Assembly (NCBI GenBank): GCA_902776545.1
Contig: CACYQO010000028.1
Span: 1-57,190 of the forward strand
Origin: an uncultured Prevotellaceae bacterium
GTDB taxonomy: Bacteria; Bacteroidota; Bacteroidia; Bacteroidales; Bacteroidaceae
Reading direction: 5' to 3'
DNA length: 57,190 nucleotides
Part shown: one piece after another, positions 16,215-24,663 of the stretch
Position numbering within the stretch: position 1 is the first letter of the stretch
How the letters are laid out: each line of letters begins with the position of its first letter
The notes under the pieces: model-generated
Seen by the model: the letters and a program-made list of their open reading frames with translations, nothing else
What the model was told of the DNA's origin: nothing
Database searches by the model: none
Program-made: the position numbers and the translations under genes

Positions 16215-17206
16215 TGGAGGAGATGATTTCGGTCGTTGTCTTGACCTACAACCAGGCAGAAACCATCGGACGGGCACTGGACTCCATCCTGATGCAACAG
16301 TGTCATGTGCCCATCGAGATCGTCATCGGCGAAGACTGTTCGACCGACAACACCAGAGACATCTGCAAGACCTACGCCAAACAGTATCCCGACATCATCC
16401 GCCTCATCTGCAACGAACGGAACAAAGGCATCGTTGACAATTATTTCGACTGTCTCTTAGAGTGTCGTGGGAAGTACATAGCCGACTGTGCTGGCGATGA
16501 TTTCTGGATCGACGCGCAGAAGCTGGAGAAGGAAGTCACGGTGATGGAAGTACACCCGGAGGTGACGATGGTCATCACCAACTGGCAATACTACGACGAA
16601 CATACCCAGGGAACCTACCCCAGCCGACAACAGCAGCATGCCCCCATCACGCCTGGAAAGAACCTGTTGCGGGCCATCATCACCCAACAGAACATGAGCG
16701 TGTTTCATCTCTGCACCGCCCTCTATCGCACAGACATCTTCAGAAAGGCGTATGAGGAAGACACAGACCTCTTCCGCAATAAGACCTATGTGAGCGAGGA
16801 TATGCAGATCGCCTTCACGATGGCCCTGAACGGTGACATGGCCTATCTGCCTGACGTGACACTCAATTACAGTCTTGGCGATGGCAGCGTGTCGAACGTC
16901 AAAGACAGTGAGAAGGCGTTCAGATTTGTGCAACGGTCGACAGAACTCACCTGCCATCTGGCCAATCAGCACCATCTGGATATTCAGGACTTCATGACCC
17001 AGCGCATCTTCGAACTGGGCATGCATGCCTTCCGTTCACATCAGCCCTCACTCGCAGAAGAGACACTGGTCTGTGAACAGAAGTGGCAAGTTGCAAGAAG
17101 TTTCAAGAATAAGTGTTTGTTTGCAGTCATGCGCCACGAATGGCTTTGGCAGGCAGGACTGGCCCTTCGATGCGTGTTTGTCAGGCTGAAGCAAGCAGTT
17201 TGTTGA
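16211..17206 (+). CDS. Family 2 glycosyltransferase
   Basis: 331-aa GT-A enzyme coupled to the previous gene. Features: ISVVVLTYNQAETIGRALDS, EIVIGEDCSTDNT, ERNKGIVDNYF and the metal-binding CAGDDFWID, followed by a helical C-terminal part. This GEDCSTD / AGDDFW pattern is typical of WcaA-like GT2 enzymes of Bacteroidota glycan loci. Two adjacent ATGs (16211, 16214) are possible starts. Its 3' end overlaps by 26 bp the 3' end of the convergent GT4 gene. Confidence 0.88.
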   Translation: MMEEMISVVVLTYNQAETIGRALDSILMQQCHVPIEIVIGEDCSTDNTRDICKTYAKQYPDIIRLICNERNKGIVDNYFDCLLECRGKYIADCAGDDFWIDAQKLEKEVTVMEVHPEVTMVITNWQYYDEHTQGTYPSRQQQHAPITPGKNLLRAIITQQNMSVFHLCTALYRTDIFRKAYEEDTDLFRNKTYVSEDMQIAFTMALNGDMAYLPDVTLNYSLGDGSVSNVKDSEKAFRFVQRSTELTCHLANQHHLDIQDFMTQRIFELGMHAFRSHQPSLAEETLVCEQKWQVARSFKNKCLFAVMRHEWLWQAGLALRCVFVRLKQAVC

Positions 17207-18332
17207 AGAGCGTAGTCAGCCGACGACCAATCACTTCGGGGGAAGCCAACTGTCTGACAGCTGCCGAGACAGACACCCCGTCAAAGTCTTTTTGATCCAT
17301 CACATGTTTCATGGCATCAGACAATGCCTGAACATCATCGACGGGCACTATCGTGCAACCACCCTCAATGCGCAGACTCTGAGGTACACACTCAGTAGCC
17401 ACCACAGGGATGCCCGTACTCATGGCCTCTAACAAGGCCAAAGGCTGCACTTCACTACGACTGGCAAGCACCAGAGCATCAGACTGATAGAGCAGTTCTC
17501 TTACATCATCCCTTGAAATCAATCCGTGTGAGATGACGCCCTCGGAGAGCATCGCCTTACAAGCCGCAGAATCAGTGTCTCTGCCGGCAATATGCAACTC
17601 GACATCCAGTCCGGCCTCCTTCAATTGGCGGAAGGCAGGCAGCAGGATATCGTACCCTTTCAACGGCCAGAAGTTGGCCAAGCAACAGAAACGAAAGGGA
17701 CGGCCACTTAACGGCTCACGAGGCTGGTAATGGAAATAATCCACGTCGATGGTGTTGGACACAGCCTGCCAGCGATAGTCCTTGCCGAAGTAGCAGGCAA
17801 TATTATCGACCAGTTCCTCAGAAACGGGAATCACCAGATCGGCGTTCTCGTATACCTCTCTCAAAAGCGGAATCTGCCAGGCACGACTGGGTGCAGGCCC
17901 GAATTCCTTCTCAAACACCAGTCGGGAGAGGTGTTCAGTAATGACATAAGGGATCTGATACTTCCGGCTGATCTGCATCGCAGCATAACCACCCCACTTT
18001 GAACAATGGGCGTGAAGGATGTCTGGACGACCATACTTGTTGGCATAGTCGTCGAACATGTCACAGACGATCTTTATCCAACGACGGACATTCCAACGAA
18101 CGGTCAAAGGAATGCCACGCTGGAACGACTGACAGACAGTGATGCCGTCACGCTGATGTTCATAGCGACGCAAAGGCAGGGAGAAGAAGCCCTTCAATCC
18201 AATGGTAACACCCAACTGCACATTGCTGAGGATACGCACTTCGTGGCCCTGCGCCTTCAGGGCTTTGGCCTGATCGAGGCAGAACTCACCGCCATAAGGG
18301 GTGAAGAAAGATGGTATCTCCAGGATATGCAT
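17181..18332 (-). CDS. Family 4 glycosyltransferase
   Basis: 383-aa GT-B enzyme. N-terminal acceptor domain: FFTPYGGEFCLDQAKALKAQ, the glycine-rich loop of GT4 enzymes, and HAHCSKWGGYAAM. C-terminal donor domain: FCCLANFWPLKGYDILLPAF and the EX7E-type motif region SRSEVQPLALLEAMSTGIPV. It probably extends a glycan from a nucleotide-sugar on the cytoplasmic face. It is transcribed towards the GT2 pair and away from rpsP, with a heptamer block just upstream of its start. The final 26 bp overlap the GT2 gene. Confidence 0.88.
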   Translation of the reverse strand: MHILEIPSFFTPYGGEFCLDQAKALKAQGHEVRILSNVQLGVTIGLKGFFSLPLRRYEHQRDGITVCQSFQRGIPLTVRWNVRRWIKIVCDMFDDYANKYGRPDILHAHCSKWGGYAAMQISRKYQIPYVITEHLSRLVFEKEFGPAPSRAWQIPLLREVYENADLVIPVSEELVDNIACYFGKDYRWQAVSNTIDVDYFHYQPREPLSGRPFRFCCLANFWPLKGYDILLPAFRQLKEAGLDVELHIAGRDTDSAACKAMLSEGVISHGLISRDDVRELLYQSDALVLASRSEVQPLALLEAMSTGIPVVATECVPQSLRIEGGCTIVPVDDVQALSDAMKHVMDQKDFDGVSVSAAVRQLASPEVIGRRLTTLFNKLLASA

Positions 18333-18340
18333 GTTTTAGA

Positions 18341-18368
18341 GGTGAGTGGTGAGAGGTAAGAGGTGAGA
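18341..18368. repeat. Heptanucleotide block GGTGAGA x4
   Basis: Four 7-nt units (GGTGAGT, GGTGAGA, GGTAAGA, GGTGAGA), directly upstream of the GT4 start and downstream of the rpsP terminator. Confidence 0.85.
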
Positions 18369-18369
18369 G

Positions 18370-18406
18370 AAAAAAAACGCAGTGTCTCTTTAAAAGAAAC
18401 ACCGCG
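18370..18406 (-). terminator. Rho-independent terminator of rpsP
   Basis: On the minus strand GCGGTGTTTCTTT pairs (with G-U and one or two mismatches) with AGAGACACTGCG, followed by TTTTTTTT. Confidence 0.8.
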
Positions 18407-18421
18407 CTTGTCCGGTAATCA

Positions 18422-18456
18422 TAATTACTAATTCCTAATTACTAATTACTAATTTC
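18422..18456. repeat. Heptanucleotide block TAATTAC x5
   Basis: Five 7-nt units (TAATTAC, with TAATTCC and TAATTTC variants) ending immediately at the rpsP stop codon (18457). Confidence 0.85.
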
Positions 18457-19008
18457 TTATGCCTCAGCAGGAGCTTCAGCTGCGGGAGCCTCAGCAGCAG
18501 CGGCCTCAGCAGCCTTTGCAGCCTCTTCCTCAGCCTTAGCGGCAGCCTCAGCAGCCTTCTTGTCGGCTACCTTCTTGGCGATGGCCTCATTGACGGCCTT
18601 CTCTGCCTTCAGGGCATTGGCAGCAGCATCCTTCTTAGCCTTAGCATCTGCCTCAGCGATCTTTGCCAGACCGTTCTGCTTGTCTGCCTTCCAGGCATCA
18701 AACTTCTTCTGAGCAGTAGCCTCATCAAAAGCGCCCTTCTTCACGCCACCACGGAGGTGCTTCATCAGGTACACGCCCTCACGGCTGAGGATGTTACGTA
18801 CAGTGTCTGTGGGCTGGGCACCAACCTCAACCCAATACAGTGCACGCTCGAAATTCAAGTCTACTGTGGCAGGATTGGTGTTGGGATTGTAAGTACCAAT
18901 CTTCTCAGTAAAACGACCATCACGTGGTGCACGAGCGTCGGCGATAACGATTCTGTAGAAGGCGTAGCCCTTACGGCCGCCGCGCTGCAATCTGATTTTT
19001 GTTGCCAT
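18457..19008 (-). CDS. rpsP: 30S ribosomal protein bS16 with extended C-terminus
   Basis: 183 aa. Residues 1-80 are canonical bS16: [40 protein letters not shown] and [20 protein letters not shown]. The rest is a Lys/Ala/Glu-rich tail ([17 protein letters not shown]) which Bacteroidota bS16 proteins often have. It assembles early into the 30S subunit. It is transcribed alone here, without the rimM/trmD/rplS neighbours seen in many bacteria. The promoter -7 is at 19089-19082, and the terminator lies 50 nt past the stop. Confidence 0.97.
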   Translation of the reverse strand: MATKIRLQRGGRKGYAFYRIVIADARAPRDGRFTEKIGTYNPNTNPATVDLNFERALYWVEVGAQPTDTVRNILSREGVYLMKHLRGGVKKGAFDEATAQKKFDAWKADKQNGLAKIAEADAKAKKDAAANALKAEKAVNEAIAKKVADKKAAEAAAKAEEEAAKAAEAAAAEAPAAEAPAEA

Positions 19009-19081
19009 AATCTTTAATTTTTTTACTTTTTAATTGTTTAATTTTACTGAATTTCATGCTCTTAACTCGTAAAAGCGGGTG

Positions 19082-19089
19082 CAAAGGTA
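19082..19089 (-). promoter_or_regulatory. -7 box of rpsP
   Basis: The minus strand reads TACCTTTG followed by CACCC, about 75 nt before the rpsP start. Confidence 0.6.
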
Positions 19090-19098
19090 CTAAAAAGA

Positions 19099-19126
19099 AG
19101 TGAAAAGTGAAGAGTGAAAAGTGAAG
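19099..19126. repeat. Heptanucleotide block AGTGAAA/AGTGAAG x4
   Basis: Four units alternating AGTGAAA and AGTGAAG, between rpsP and the next glycosyltransferase, overlapping the expected -33 region of the rpsP promoter. Confidence 0.88.
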
Positions 19127-19196
19127 AATTTGCTTCCGCAGACACATTTTTAACTATTTTTGGGGCTTTTGTAATTGAAATATAGAAGAAAAAGCG

Positions 19197-19204
19197 TAAT
19201 TTTG
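19197..19204 (+). promoter_or_regulatory. -7 box of the GT2 gene
   Basis: TAATTTTG followed by C, ending 9 nt before the ATG at 19214. This supports that ATG over the longer open frame. Confidence 0.55.
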
Positions 19205-19213
19205 CAAGCTGAA

Positions 19214-20128
19214 ATGACACAATGGACGAAAAAAGAATTGTCGATCTTGATTCCTAATTATAATAATGTATGCGTGGAATTAGTAACAGTGCTACAGCAA
19301 CAGGCTGCAGCATTGGGCATCGACTATGAGATCATCGTGGCCGACGACGCTTCACCGCAAAAGAACACGATCCCGCAGAACCAGCCCATCAACGAATTGC
19401 CCCACTGCCGATACATCGTCAAGGAGACCAACTCAGGCAGTGCCGCTACCCGAAACTATCTCGGACGACAGAGCCAATACCACTGGCTGCTGTTCCTCGA
19501 CTGCGATATCACCATCCCAGATGACCATTTCCTGGAACGCTATATGGCCGACACTCACGAAGGTGTGGTCAACGGTGGCATCTGCATCATTGAAGACGAC
19601 ACGCTGAGCCACAACCTGCGGTATATCTACGAGAAGGACGCAGAACCCGCACACACCGCCGAGAAACGACAGGCGAACAAATATCATGAGTTCCGCTCAA
19701 CGAACTTTATGATCGAGCGCGAGGTGTTTATGGCCTGTCCCTTCGACGAGCGGTTCAAAAGAAGCGGCTATGAGGACGTGCTGTTCGGAAAGATGCTGAA
19801 ACAACAACAAGTCCCTGTGACGCATATCGACAACCCAGTGATGATGACGGAGTTTGAGTCGAACCCCGACTATCTGACAAAGATTGAACGGAGCATGCGG
19901 ACCCTCTATACGTTCCGTCAAGAGTTGCGGGGCTACTCCCGTATTCTGACCTTCGACGGCGGCATCCACATCTCCGCCATCAGATATCTCATCCGCCTGT
20001 GGCACCGTATATTCGGGAACATGGAACGACGAAACCTCTGCGGCCCCAGTCCCATCCTGAAGCTTTTCTCGCTCTATCGGCTGGGGTATTACCTGACGAT
20101 AGCAAAGGGTGAAAAGGTGAAAGGGTGA
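19214..20128 (+). CDS. Family 2 glycosyltransferase
   Basis: 304-aa GT-A enzyme. Motifs: LSILIPNYNNVCVELVTVLQ, IIVADDASPQ, NSGSAATRNYLGR, metal-binding DCDI and a GTase C-terminal signature FKRSGYEDVLFGKML. The start at 19214 was chosen because the -7 box ends at 19204; the upstream frame lies in the promoter. Single gene, flanked downstream by octamer repeats. The acceptor is unknown, but it may serve the same surface glycan as the 15-18 kb cluster. Confidence 0.85.
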   Translation: MTQWTKKELSILIPNYNNVCVELVTVLQQQAAALGIDYEIIVADDASPQKNTIPQNQPINELPHCRYIVKETNSGSAATRNYLGRQSQYHWLLFLDCDITIPDDHFLERYMADTHEGVVNGGICIIEDDTLSHNLRYIYEKDAEPAHTAEKRQANKYHEFRSTNFMIEREVFMACPFDERFKRSGYEDVLFGKMLKQQQVPVTHIDNPVMMTEFESNPDYLTKIERSMRTLYTFRQELRGYSRILTFDGGIHISAIRYLIRLWHRIFGNMERRNLCGPSPILKLFSLYRLGYYLTIAKGEKVKG

Positions 20129-20163
20129 AAAGGTAAAAAGGTAAAAATGTAAAAAGGTGAAAA
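20108..20163. repeat. Octanucleotide block GGTGAAAA/GGTAAAAA x7
   Basis: Seven 8-nt units, starting inside the last codons of the glycosyltransferase gene (C-terminal KGEKVKG) and running past its stop. Confidence 0.85.
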
Positions 20164-20213
20164 GAAGCCCTGCAAACCTTTACGCAAGTTTTTGCATACA
20201 ACAATTGTTAATA

Positions 20214-20245
20214 TTTGGTCGTTTCGGAAAAAATCCCTATCTTTG
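20214..20245 (+). promoter_or_regulatory. Promoter of uxaB
   Basis: -33 TTTG at 20214-20217, 20-bp spacer, -7 TATCTTTG at 20238-20245. Confidence 0.78.
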
Positions 20246-20262
20246 CACTCACAATTGAGAAA

Positions 20263-20294
20263 AGTAAAAAGGTAAAAAAGTAAAAAGGTAAAAA
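20263..20294. repeat. Octanucleotide block AGTAAAAA/GGTAAAAA x4 in the uxaB leader
   Basis: Four 8-nt units ending at the uxaB ATG. The AAGG and A-rich content may serve as the ribosome-loading site. Confidence 0.85.
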
Positions 20295-20295
20295 A

Positions 20296-21735
20296 ATGAA
20301 ACCACTAAACAAACAATTCGCTCCTAAGAGCGTGATGCCTGAAAAGGTGATTCAGTTCGGTGAAGGTAACTTCCTCCGCGCTTTTGTAGATTGGATTATC
20401 TGGAACATGGACCAGAAGACGGACTTCAACGGCAGCGTCGTTGTCGTACAGCCCATTGAGAGAGGTATGGCAGACTGGCTCAATGCCCAGGACTGCCTGT
20501 ACCACGTGAACCTGCAGGGTCGTGAGAACGGCAAACCCGTGAACACACTGGAGCGTATCGACGTCATCAGCCGTGCGCTGAACCCCTACACCCAGAATGC
20601 CGCCTTCATGGCACTGGCCGACCAGCACGAGATCCGTTTCGTCATTTCGAACACCACCGAGGCCGGCATTGCCTTCGATCCTAACTGCAAACTCGAAGAT
20701 GCACCTGCCAGCAGCTATCCCGGCAAGCTCGTGCAGTTGCTGTACCGTCGTTATCAGACCTTCAACGGCGACATGACGAAGGGACTGATCATCTTCCCCT
20801 GTGAGTTGATCTTCCTCAACGGTCACGTGTTGAAGGACTGCATCTATAAGTATATCGACCTATGGAAGCTGGGCGAGGACTTCAAGAAGTGGTTCGAGGA
20901 GGCCTGTGGTGTCTATGCCACTCTCGTAGACCGTATTGTGCCGGGCTTCCCCCGCAACGAGATCCAGCAGATACAGGAGAAGATCTGCTACCGCGACAAC
21001 CTCGTCGTACAGGCAGAGAACTTCCACCTCTGGGTCATTGAAGCCCCGAAGGAGGTTGCTAAGGAGTTCCCCGCCGACAAAGCCGGCCTACACGTGCTGT
21101 TCGTACCCTCTGAGGAGCCTTACCACAAGCGTAAGGTGACGCTGCTCAACGGTCCGCACACTGTGCTCTCGCCTGTGGCTTTCCTGAGTGGTGTGAACAT
21201 CGTCCGTGATGCCTGCAATCACGAGATCATCTCGAAGTACATCCATAAGGTGCAGTTCGATGAACTCATGCAGACACTCGACCTACCGATGGAGGAGTTG
21301 GAGAAGTTTGCCGGCGACGTGCTCGAGCGTTTCGACAACCCATACGTTGACCATCAGGTTACCTCGATCATGCTGAATTCGTTCCCGAAGTTCCAGGCCC
21401 GCGATCTGCCCGGTGTGAAGACCTATCTGGAGCGCAAGGGCGAGCTGCCTAAGGGTCTGGTGTTCGGTCTGGCTGCCATCATCACTTACTACAAGGGCGG
21501 CAAGCGTGAGGACGGCGTGGAGATTGTACCCAACGACGACCAGAAGATCATGGACCTCCTGAAGGATCTGTGGGCTACCGGCGACACCCAGAAGGTGGCT
21601 GACGGTGTGCTCGGCGCTGAGTTCATCTGGCAGGAGGATCTGAACAAGATTCCCGGCCTGAACGCTATGATCAAGCAGTTCCTCGACCTCATCAAGAGCG
21701 TCGGCATGCTGGAGGCCGTCAAGAGCATTCTGTAA
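20296..21735 (+). CDS. uxaB: Tagaturonate reductase (altronate oxidoreductase)
   Basis: 479-aa NAD-dependent enzyme of the polyol/mannitol dehydrogenase family. It interconverts D-tagaturonate and D-altronate in galacturonate breakdown. Motifs: the Rossmann start KVIQFGEGNFLRAFVDWII, VVVVQPIERG, FVISNTTEAGIAFDP, KGLIIFPCELIFLNG, and the catalytic segment HKRKVTLLNGPHTVLSP with the conserved Lys and Asn. No uxaA or uxaC lies nearby, but a role in pectin-derived uronate use is likely. It is preceded by a good promoter, and 36 nt separate it from uvrA, partly octamer repeats. Confidence 0.92.
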   Translation: MKPLNKQFAPKSVMPEKVIQFGEGNFLRAFVDWIIWNMDQKTDFNGSVVVVQPIERGMADWLNAQDCLYHVNLQGRENGKPVNTLERIDVISRALNPYTQNAAFMALADQHEIRFVISNTTEAGIAFDPNCKLEDAPASSYPGKLVQLLYRRYQTFNGDMTKGLIIFPCELIFLNGHVLKDCIYKYIDLWKLGEDFKKWFEEACGVYATLVDRIVPGFPRNEIQQIQEKICYRDNLVVQAENFHLWVIEAPKEVAKEFPADKAGLHVLFVPSEEPYHKRKVTLLNGPHTVLSPVAFLSGVNIVRDACNHEIISKYIHKVQFDELMQTLDLPMEELEKFAGDVLERFDNPYVDHQVTSIMLNSFPKFQARDLPGVKTYLERKGELPKGLVFGLAAIITYYKGGKREDGVEIVPNDDQKIMDLLKDLWATGDTQKVADGVLGAEFIWQEDLNKIPGLNAMIKQFLDLIKSVGMLEAVKSIL

Positions 21736-21742
21736 TTTAAAC

Positions 21743-21766
21743 ACAGAGGTACAGAGATACAGAGAT
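21743..21766. repeat. Octanucleotide block ACAGAGAT x3
   Basis: ACAGAGGT, ACAGAGAT, ACAGAGAT between the uxaB stop and the uvrA start. Confidence 0.85.
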
Positions 21767-21771
21767 TTAAA

Positions 21772-24663
21772 TTGAGCGATTATATTGAGATTAAGGGGGC
21801 GAGGGTCAATAACCTGAAGAACGTTGACGTCAAGATCCCCCGAAACAAATTCATAGTGATTGCCGGAGTCAGTGGCTCCGGCAAATCTTCGTTGGCTTTC
21901 GACACTCTCTATGCCGAAGGCCAACGAAGATATGTTGAGAGTCTGTCCAGTTATGCCCGACAGTTCTTAGGGCGCATGAACAAGCCCGAGTGTGACTTCA
22001 TCAAAGGCATCCCGCCTGCCATCGCCATCGAACAGAAGGTGAACTCGCGAAATCCACGCAGTACGGTAGGCACCTCAACGGAGATATATGAATATCTCCG
22101 ATTGCTTTACGCGCGCATAGGGCGCACGTATAGTCCCATCAGCGGCGAGGAGGTGAAGAAGCACACGACGGAGGATATCGTGCAGAAGATGCTGGAATAC
22201 TCCAGTGGGACACGTTTTGTGGTGATGGCTCCCATCCATCTGCCGGAAGGGAGGACGATGGAGCAGCAGTTGAAGGCGTATATCCTCCAAGGCTATGCGA
22301 GGATTTTTGTCAATGGGGAGTTCTTGAGAATCGATGATGTTCTTTCGAGGAGTGAGGAGGCGGTTCAGACCACCCCTACCCCTCCTCGCTCGGCTTTGCC
22401 GCTTGGCTCTGCCAAGAACTTAGGAGGGGAAAGCTACCTCGTCATCGACCGTCTCTCTGCCGATGACACTCCTGACAATATCGCCCGTCTGGTAGACTCC
22501 GCAGAGACTGCTTTCTACGAGGGTAACGGTTCTTGCCGGCTGCTCTTCCCTCCGTCGAACATCTTCTACGACTTCTCGATGAAGTACGAGGCCGACGGCA
22601 TAACCTTTGAGGAACCCAACGACAACATGTTCTCCTTCAACTCACCCGTAGGGGCCTGTCCTGAGTGTCAGGGTTTCGGACGAGTTATCGGTATCGACGA
22701 AAAGCTGGTCATCCCCAATACGACCTTATCTGTTTATGATGGTTGTGTGGTCTGTTGGCACGGAGAGAAAATGAAAGAGTGGAAGGACTGGTTCTGCCGA
22801 CATGCAGCCCAGGATGACTTTCCCATCTTCGAGCCCTATATGAACCTGACGCAGCAACAGAAAGACTGGCTGTGGCATGGTCTCCCATCGGACAAACGGA
22901 AAAAGGAGCGTCCATGTATCGACGCGTTCTTTGATATGCTCAAGGAGAACCAGTACAAGATTCAGTACCGTGTGATGCTGAGCCGTTACAGGGGAAAGAC
23001 CAACTGTCCCGTCTGTCATGGTACCCGACTCAAGCCTGAGGCTGACTACGTGAAGATCGGTGGCCGGAGCATCACCGACTTGGTACAGATGCCCGTTGTA
23101 CGCCTGAAGGACTGGTTCGACCAGCTGGAACTCGACAGTCACGACCAAGAGATAGGCAGACGACTGCTGGTAGAGATCACCAGCCGCCTTCAGTTCCTGT
23201 TGGACGTCGGACTGGGTTACCTCACCCTCAACCGTCTCTCCAATTCCCTGTCGGGTGGCGAGAGCCAGCGCATCAACCTGTGTACGTCGTTAGGCAGTTC
23301 ACTGGTCGGTTCCCTATATATCCTCGACGAACCGAGCATCGGACTGCACAGCCGCGATACCGAACGGCTCATCCACGTGCTGAAAGAGCTTCAGTCGTTG
23401 GGTAATACCGTCATCGTCGTGGAGCACGATGAAGAAATCATGCGCGCTGCAGACTACCTGATCGACGTCGGACCGGATGCAGGCCGTCTGGGTGGAGAGA
23501 TCGTGTTCGAGGGATCAATTAAGGAGACATGTAGACAGGGAGTTCTTGACTCCCAAAAATACCCGAAAAGCCATACTGTCAGATACCTTTTGCATCTGGA
23601 TGAGATTCCCGTGCCGAAGACGCGTCGTCCCTGGAACCGTCATATCGACATCAAGGGGGCCCGTATGAACAACCTGCGTGGTATCGACGTGCAGATCCCG
23701 TTGAATGTGATGACCGTCGTCACAGGTGTGTCGGGGTCTGGCAAGTCCAGTCTAATCAAGGGCATCCTCTACCCTGCTCTGAAACGTCATCTCGGTGAGG
23801 TATGTGACTTGCCAGGTGAATATCTCGGCATCAGTGGTGACATCGACGCCGTGAAGCATGTGGAGTTCATAGACCAGAACCCTATCGGAAAGTCCACCCG
23901 TTCCAATCCCGCCACATACGTTAAGGCCTATGATGCCATCCGTGACTTATATGCCGACCAGCCACTATCCCAGCAGATGGGCTTTACACCCCAGTATTTC
24001 TCCTTCAACACCGAGGGCGGTCGTTGTGAGGAGTGTAAGGGTGCCGGAGTCATCACGGTGGAGATGCAGTTTATGGCCGACCTCGTTCTGGAGTGTGAAG
24101 CCTGTCATGGTCACCGTTTCAAGAAAGACATTCTCGACGTGGCCTATCACGGAAAGAACATCGACGACATCCTCAACATGACGATATCAGAAGCCGTTGA
24201 CTTCTTTGATGAGACAGGGAAACAAGGAGACAAGGAGACCGGACAAATGTGCAAGACGATTGTCAAGCGATTGAAAACCCTTGACGAGGTGGGTCTCGGC
24301 TATATCAAACTCGGCCAGAACTCCTCCACCCTCTCCGGCGGCGAGAACCAGCGTGTGAAACTCGCCTACTTCATCGGACAGGAAAAACAGGAACCGACAC
24401 TCTTCATCTTCGACGAACCGACGACCGGTCTCCACTTCCACGATATCCAACGGTTGCTACAGGCCTTCAACGCCCTCATCGAACGGGGCCACTCCATCCT
24501 TATCATTGAGCATAACATGGAGGTCATCAAGTGTGCCGATTACGTTATCGACCTCGGTCCGGACGGTGGTGACCGTGGAGGAGCACTGGTGGTGGCTGGT
24601 ACACCCGAGGTGGTGGCACAATGCAAGGAGAGCCTGACAGGTCAATATCTCAAAGAGTTATGA
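21772..24663 (+). CDS. uvrA: UvrA-type excision-repair ATPase (paralogue lacking the first zinc cysteine pair)
   Basis: 963 aa. Two ABC modules: Walker A GVSGSGKSSLAFDTL and GVSGSGKSSLIKGI; signatures NSLSGGESQRINL and STLSGGENQRVKL; Walker B LYILDEPSIGLHSRD and LFIFDEPTTGLHFHD. UvrA scans DNA for lesions with UvrB. The usual first Cys pair of zinc finger 1 is replaced by KYEADGITFEEP, leaving only CPECQGFG; the second finger (CEECKGAG / CEACHGHR) is complete. Similar replacements occur, as I recall, in a Bacteroidota-specific UvrA group. The start codon is TTG. Residues 197-220 are encoded by a dispersed palindromic element, and DETGKQGDKETG by an octamer block. The stop overlaps the next start by 4 nt. 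Confidence 0.93.
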   Translation: MSDYIEIKGARVNNLKNVDVKIPRNKFIVIAGVSGSGKSSLAFDTLYAEGQRRYVESLSSYARQFLGRMNKPECDFIKGIPPAIAIEQKVNSRNPRSTVGTSTEIYEYLRLLYARIGRTYSPISGEEVKKHTTEDIVQKMLEYSSGTRFVVMAPIHLPEGRTMEQQLKAYILQGYARIFVNGEFLRIDDVLSRSEEAVQTTPTPPRSALPLGSAKNLGGESYLVIDRLSADDTPDNIARLVDSAETAFYEGNGSCRLLFPPSNIFYDFSMKYEADGITFEEPNDNMFSFNSPVGACPECQGFGRVIGIDEKLVIPNTTLSVYDGCVVCWHGEKMKEWKDWFCRHAAQDDFPIFEPYMNLTQQQKDWLWHGLPSDKRKKERPCIDAFFDMLKENQYKIQYRVMLSRYRGKTNCPVCHGTRLKPEADYVKIGGRSITDLVQMPVVRLKDWFDQLELDSHDQEIGRRLLVEITSRLQFLLDVGLGYLTLNRLSNSLSGGESQRINLCTSLGSSLVGSLYILDEPSIGLHSRDTERLIHVLKELQSLGNTVIVVEHDEEIMRAADYLIDVGPDAGRLGGEIVFEGSIKETCRQGVLDSQKYPKSHTVRYLLHLDEIPVPKTRRPWNRHIDIKGARMNNLRGIDVQIPLNVMTVVTGVSGSGKSSLIKGILYPALKRHLGEVCDLPGEYLGISGDIDAVKHVEFIDQNPIGKSTRSNPATYVKAYDAIRDLYADQPLSQQMGFTPQYFSFNTEGGRCEECKGAGVITVEMQFMADLVLECEACHGHRFKKDILDVAYHGKNIDDILNMTISEAVDFFDETGKQGDKETGQMCKTIVKRLKTLDEVGLGYIKLGQNSSTLSGGENQRVKLAYFIGQEKQEPTLFIFDEPTTGLHFHDIQRLLQAFNALIERGHSILIIEHNMEVIKCADYVIDLGPDGGDRGGALVVAGTPEVVAQCKESLTGQYLKEL
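22362..22430 (+). repeat. Dispersed palindromic element inside uvrA (in frame)
   Basis: GGTTCAGACCACCCC, then CCCCTCCT (22379-22386), CGGCTTTGCCG, CTTGGCTCTGCCAAG and AGGAGGGG (22422-22429). Outer arms pair; two inner hairpins. The encoded peptide includes RSALPLGSAKN, identical to that in RsmG. Confidence 0.88.
24214..24237 (+). repeat. Octanucleotide block ACAAGGAG x3 inside uvrA
   Basis: ACAGGGAA, ACAAGGAG, ACAAGGAG: 24 nt, eight codons in frame, encoding a Gly/Lys/Glu-rich loop in the second ABC module. Confidence 0.8.

Noticed and set aside
18422-18456. Possible CRISPR-like array among the many short repeats
   Set aside because: Units are 7-8 nt with no spacers, and there are no cas genes in the window.
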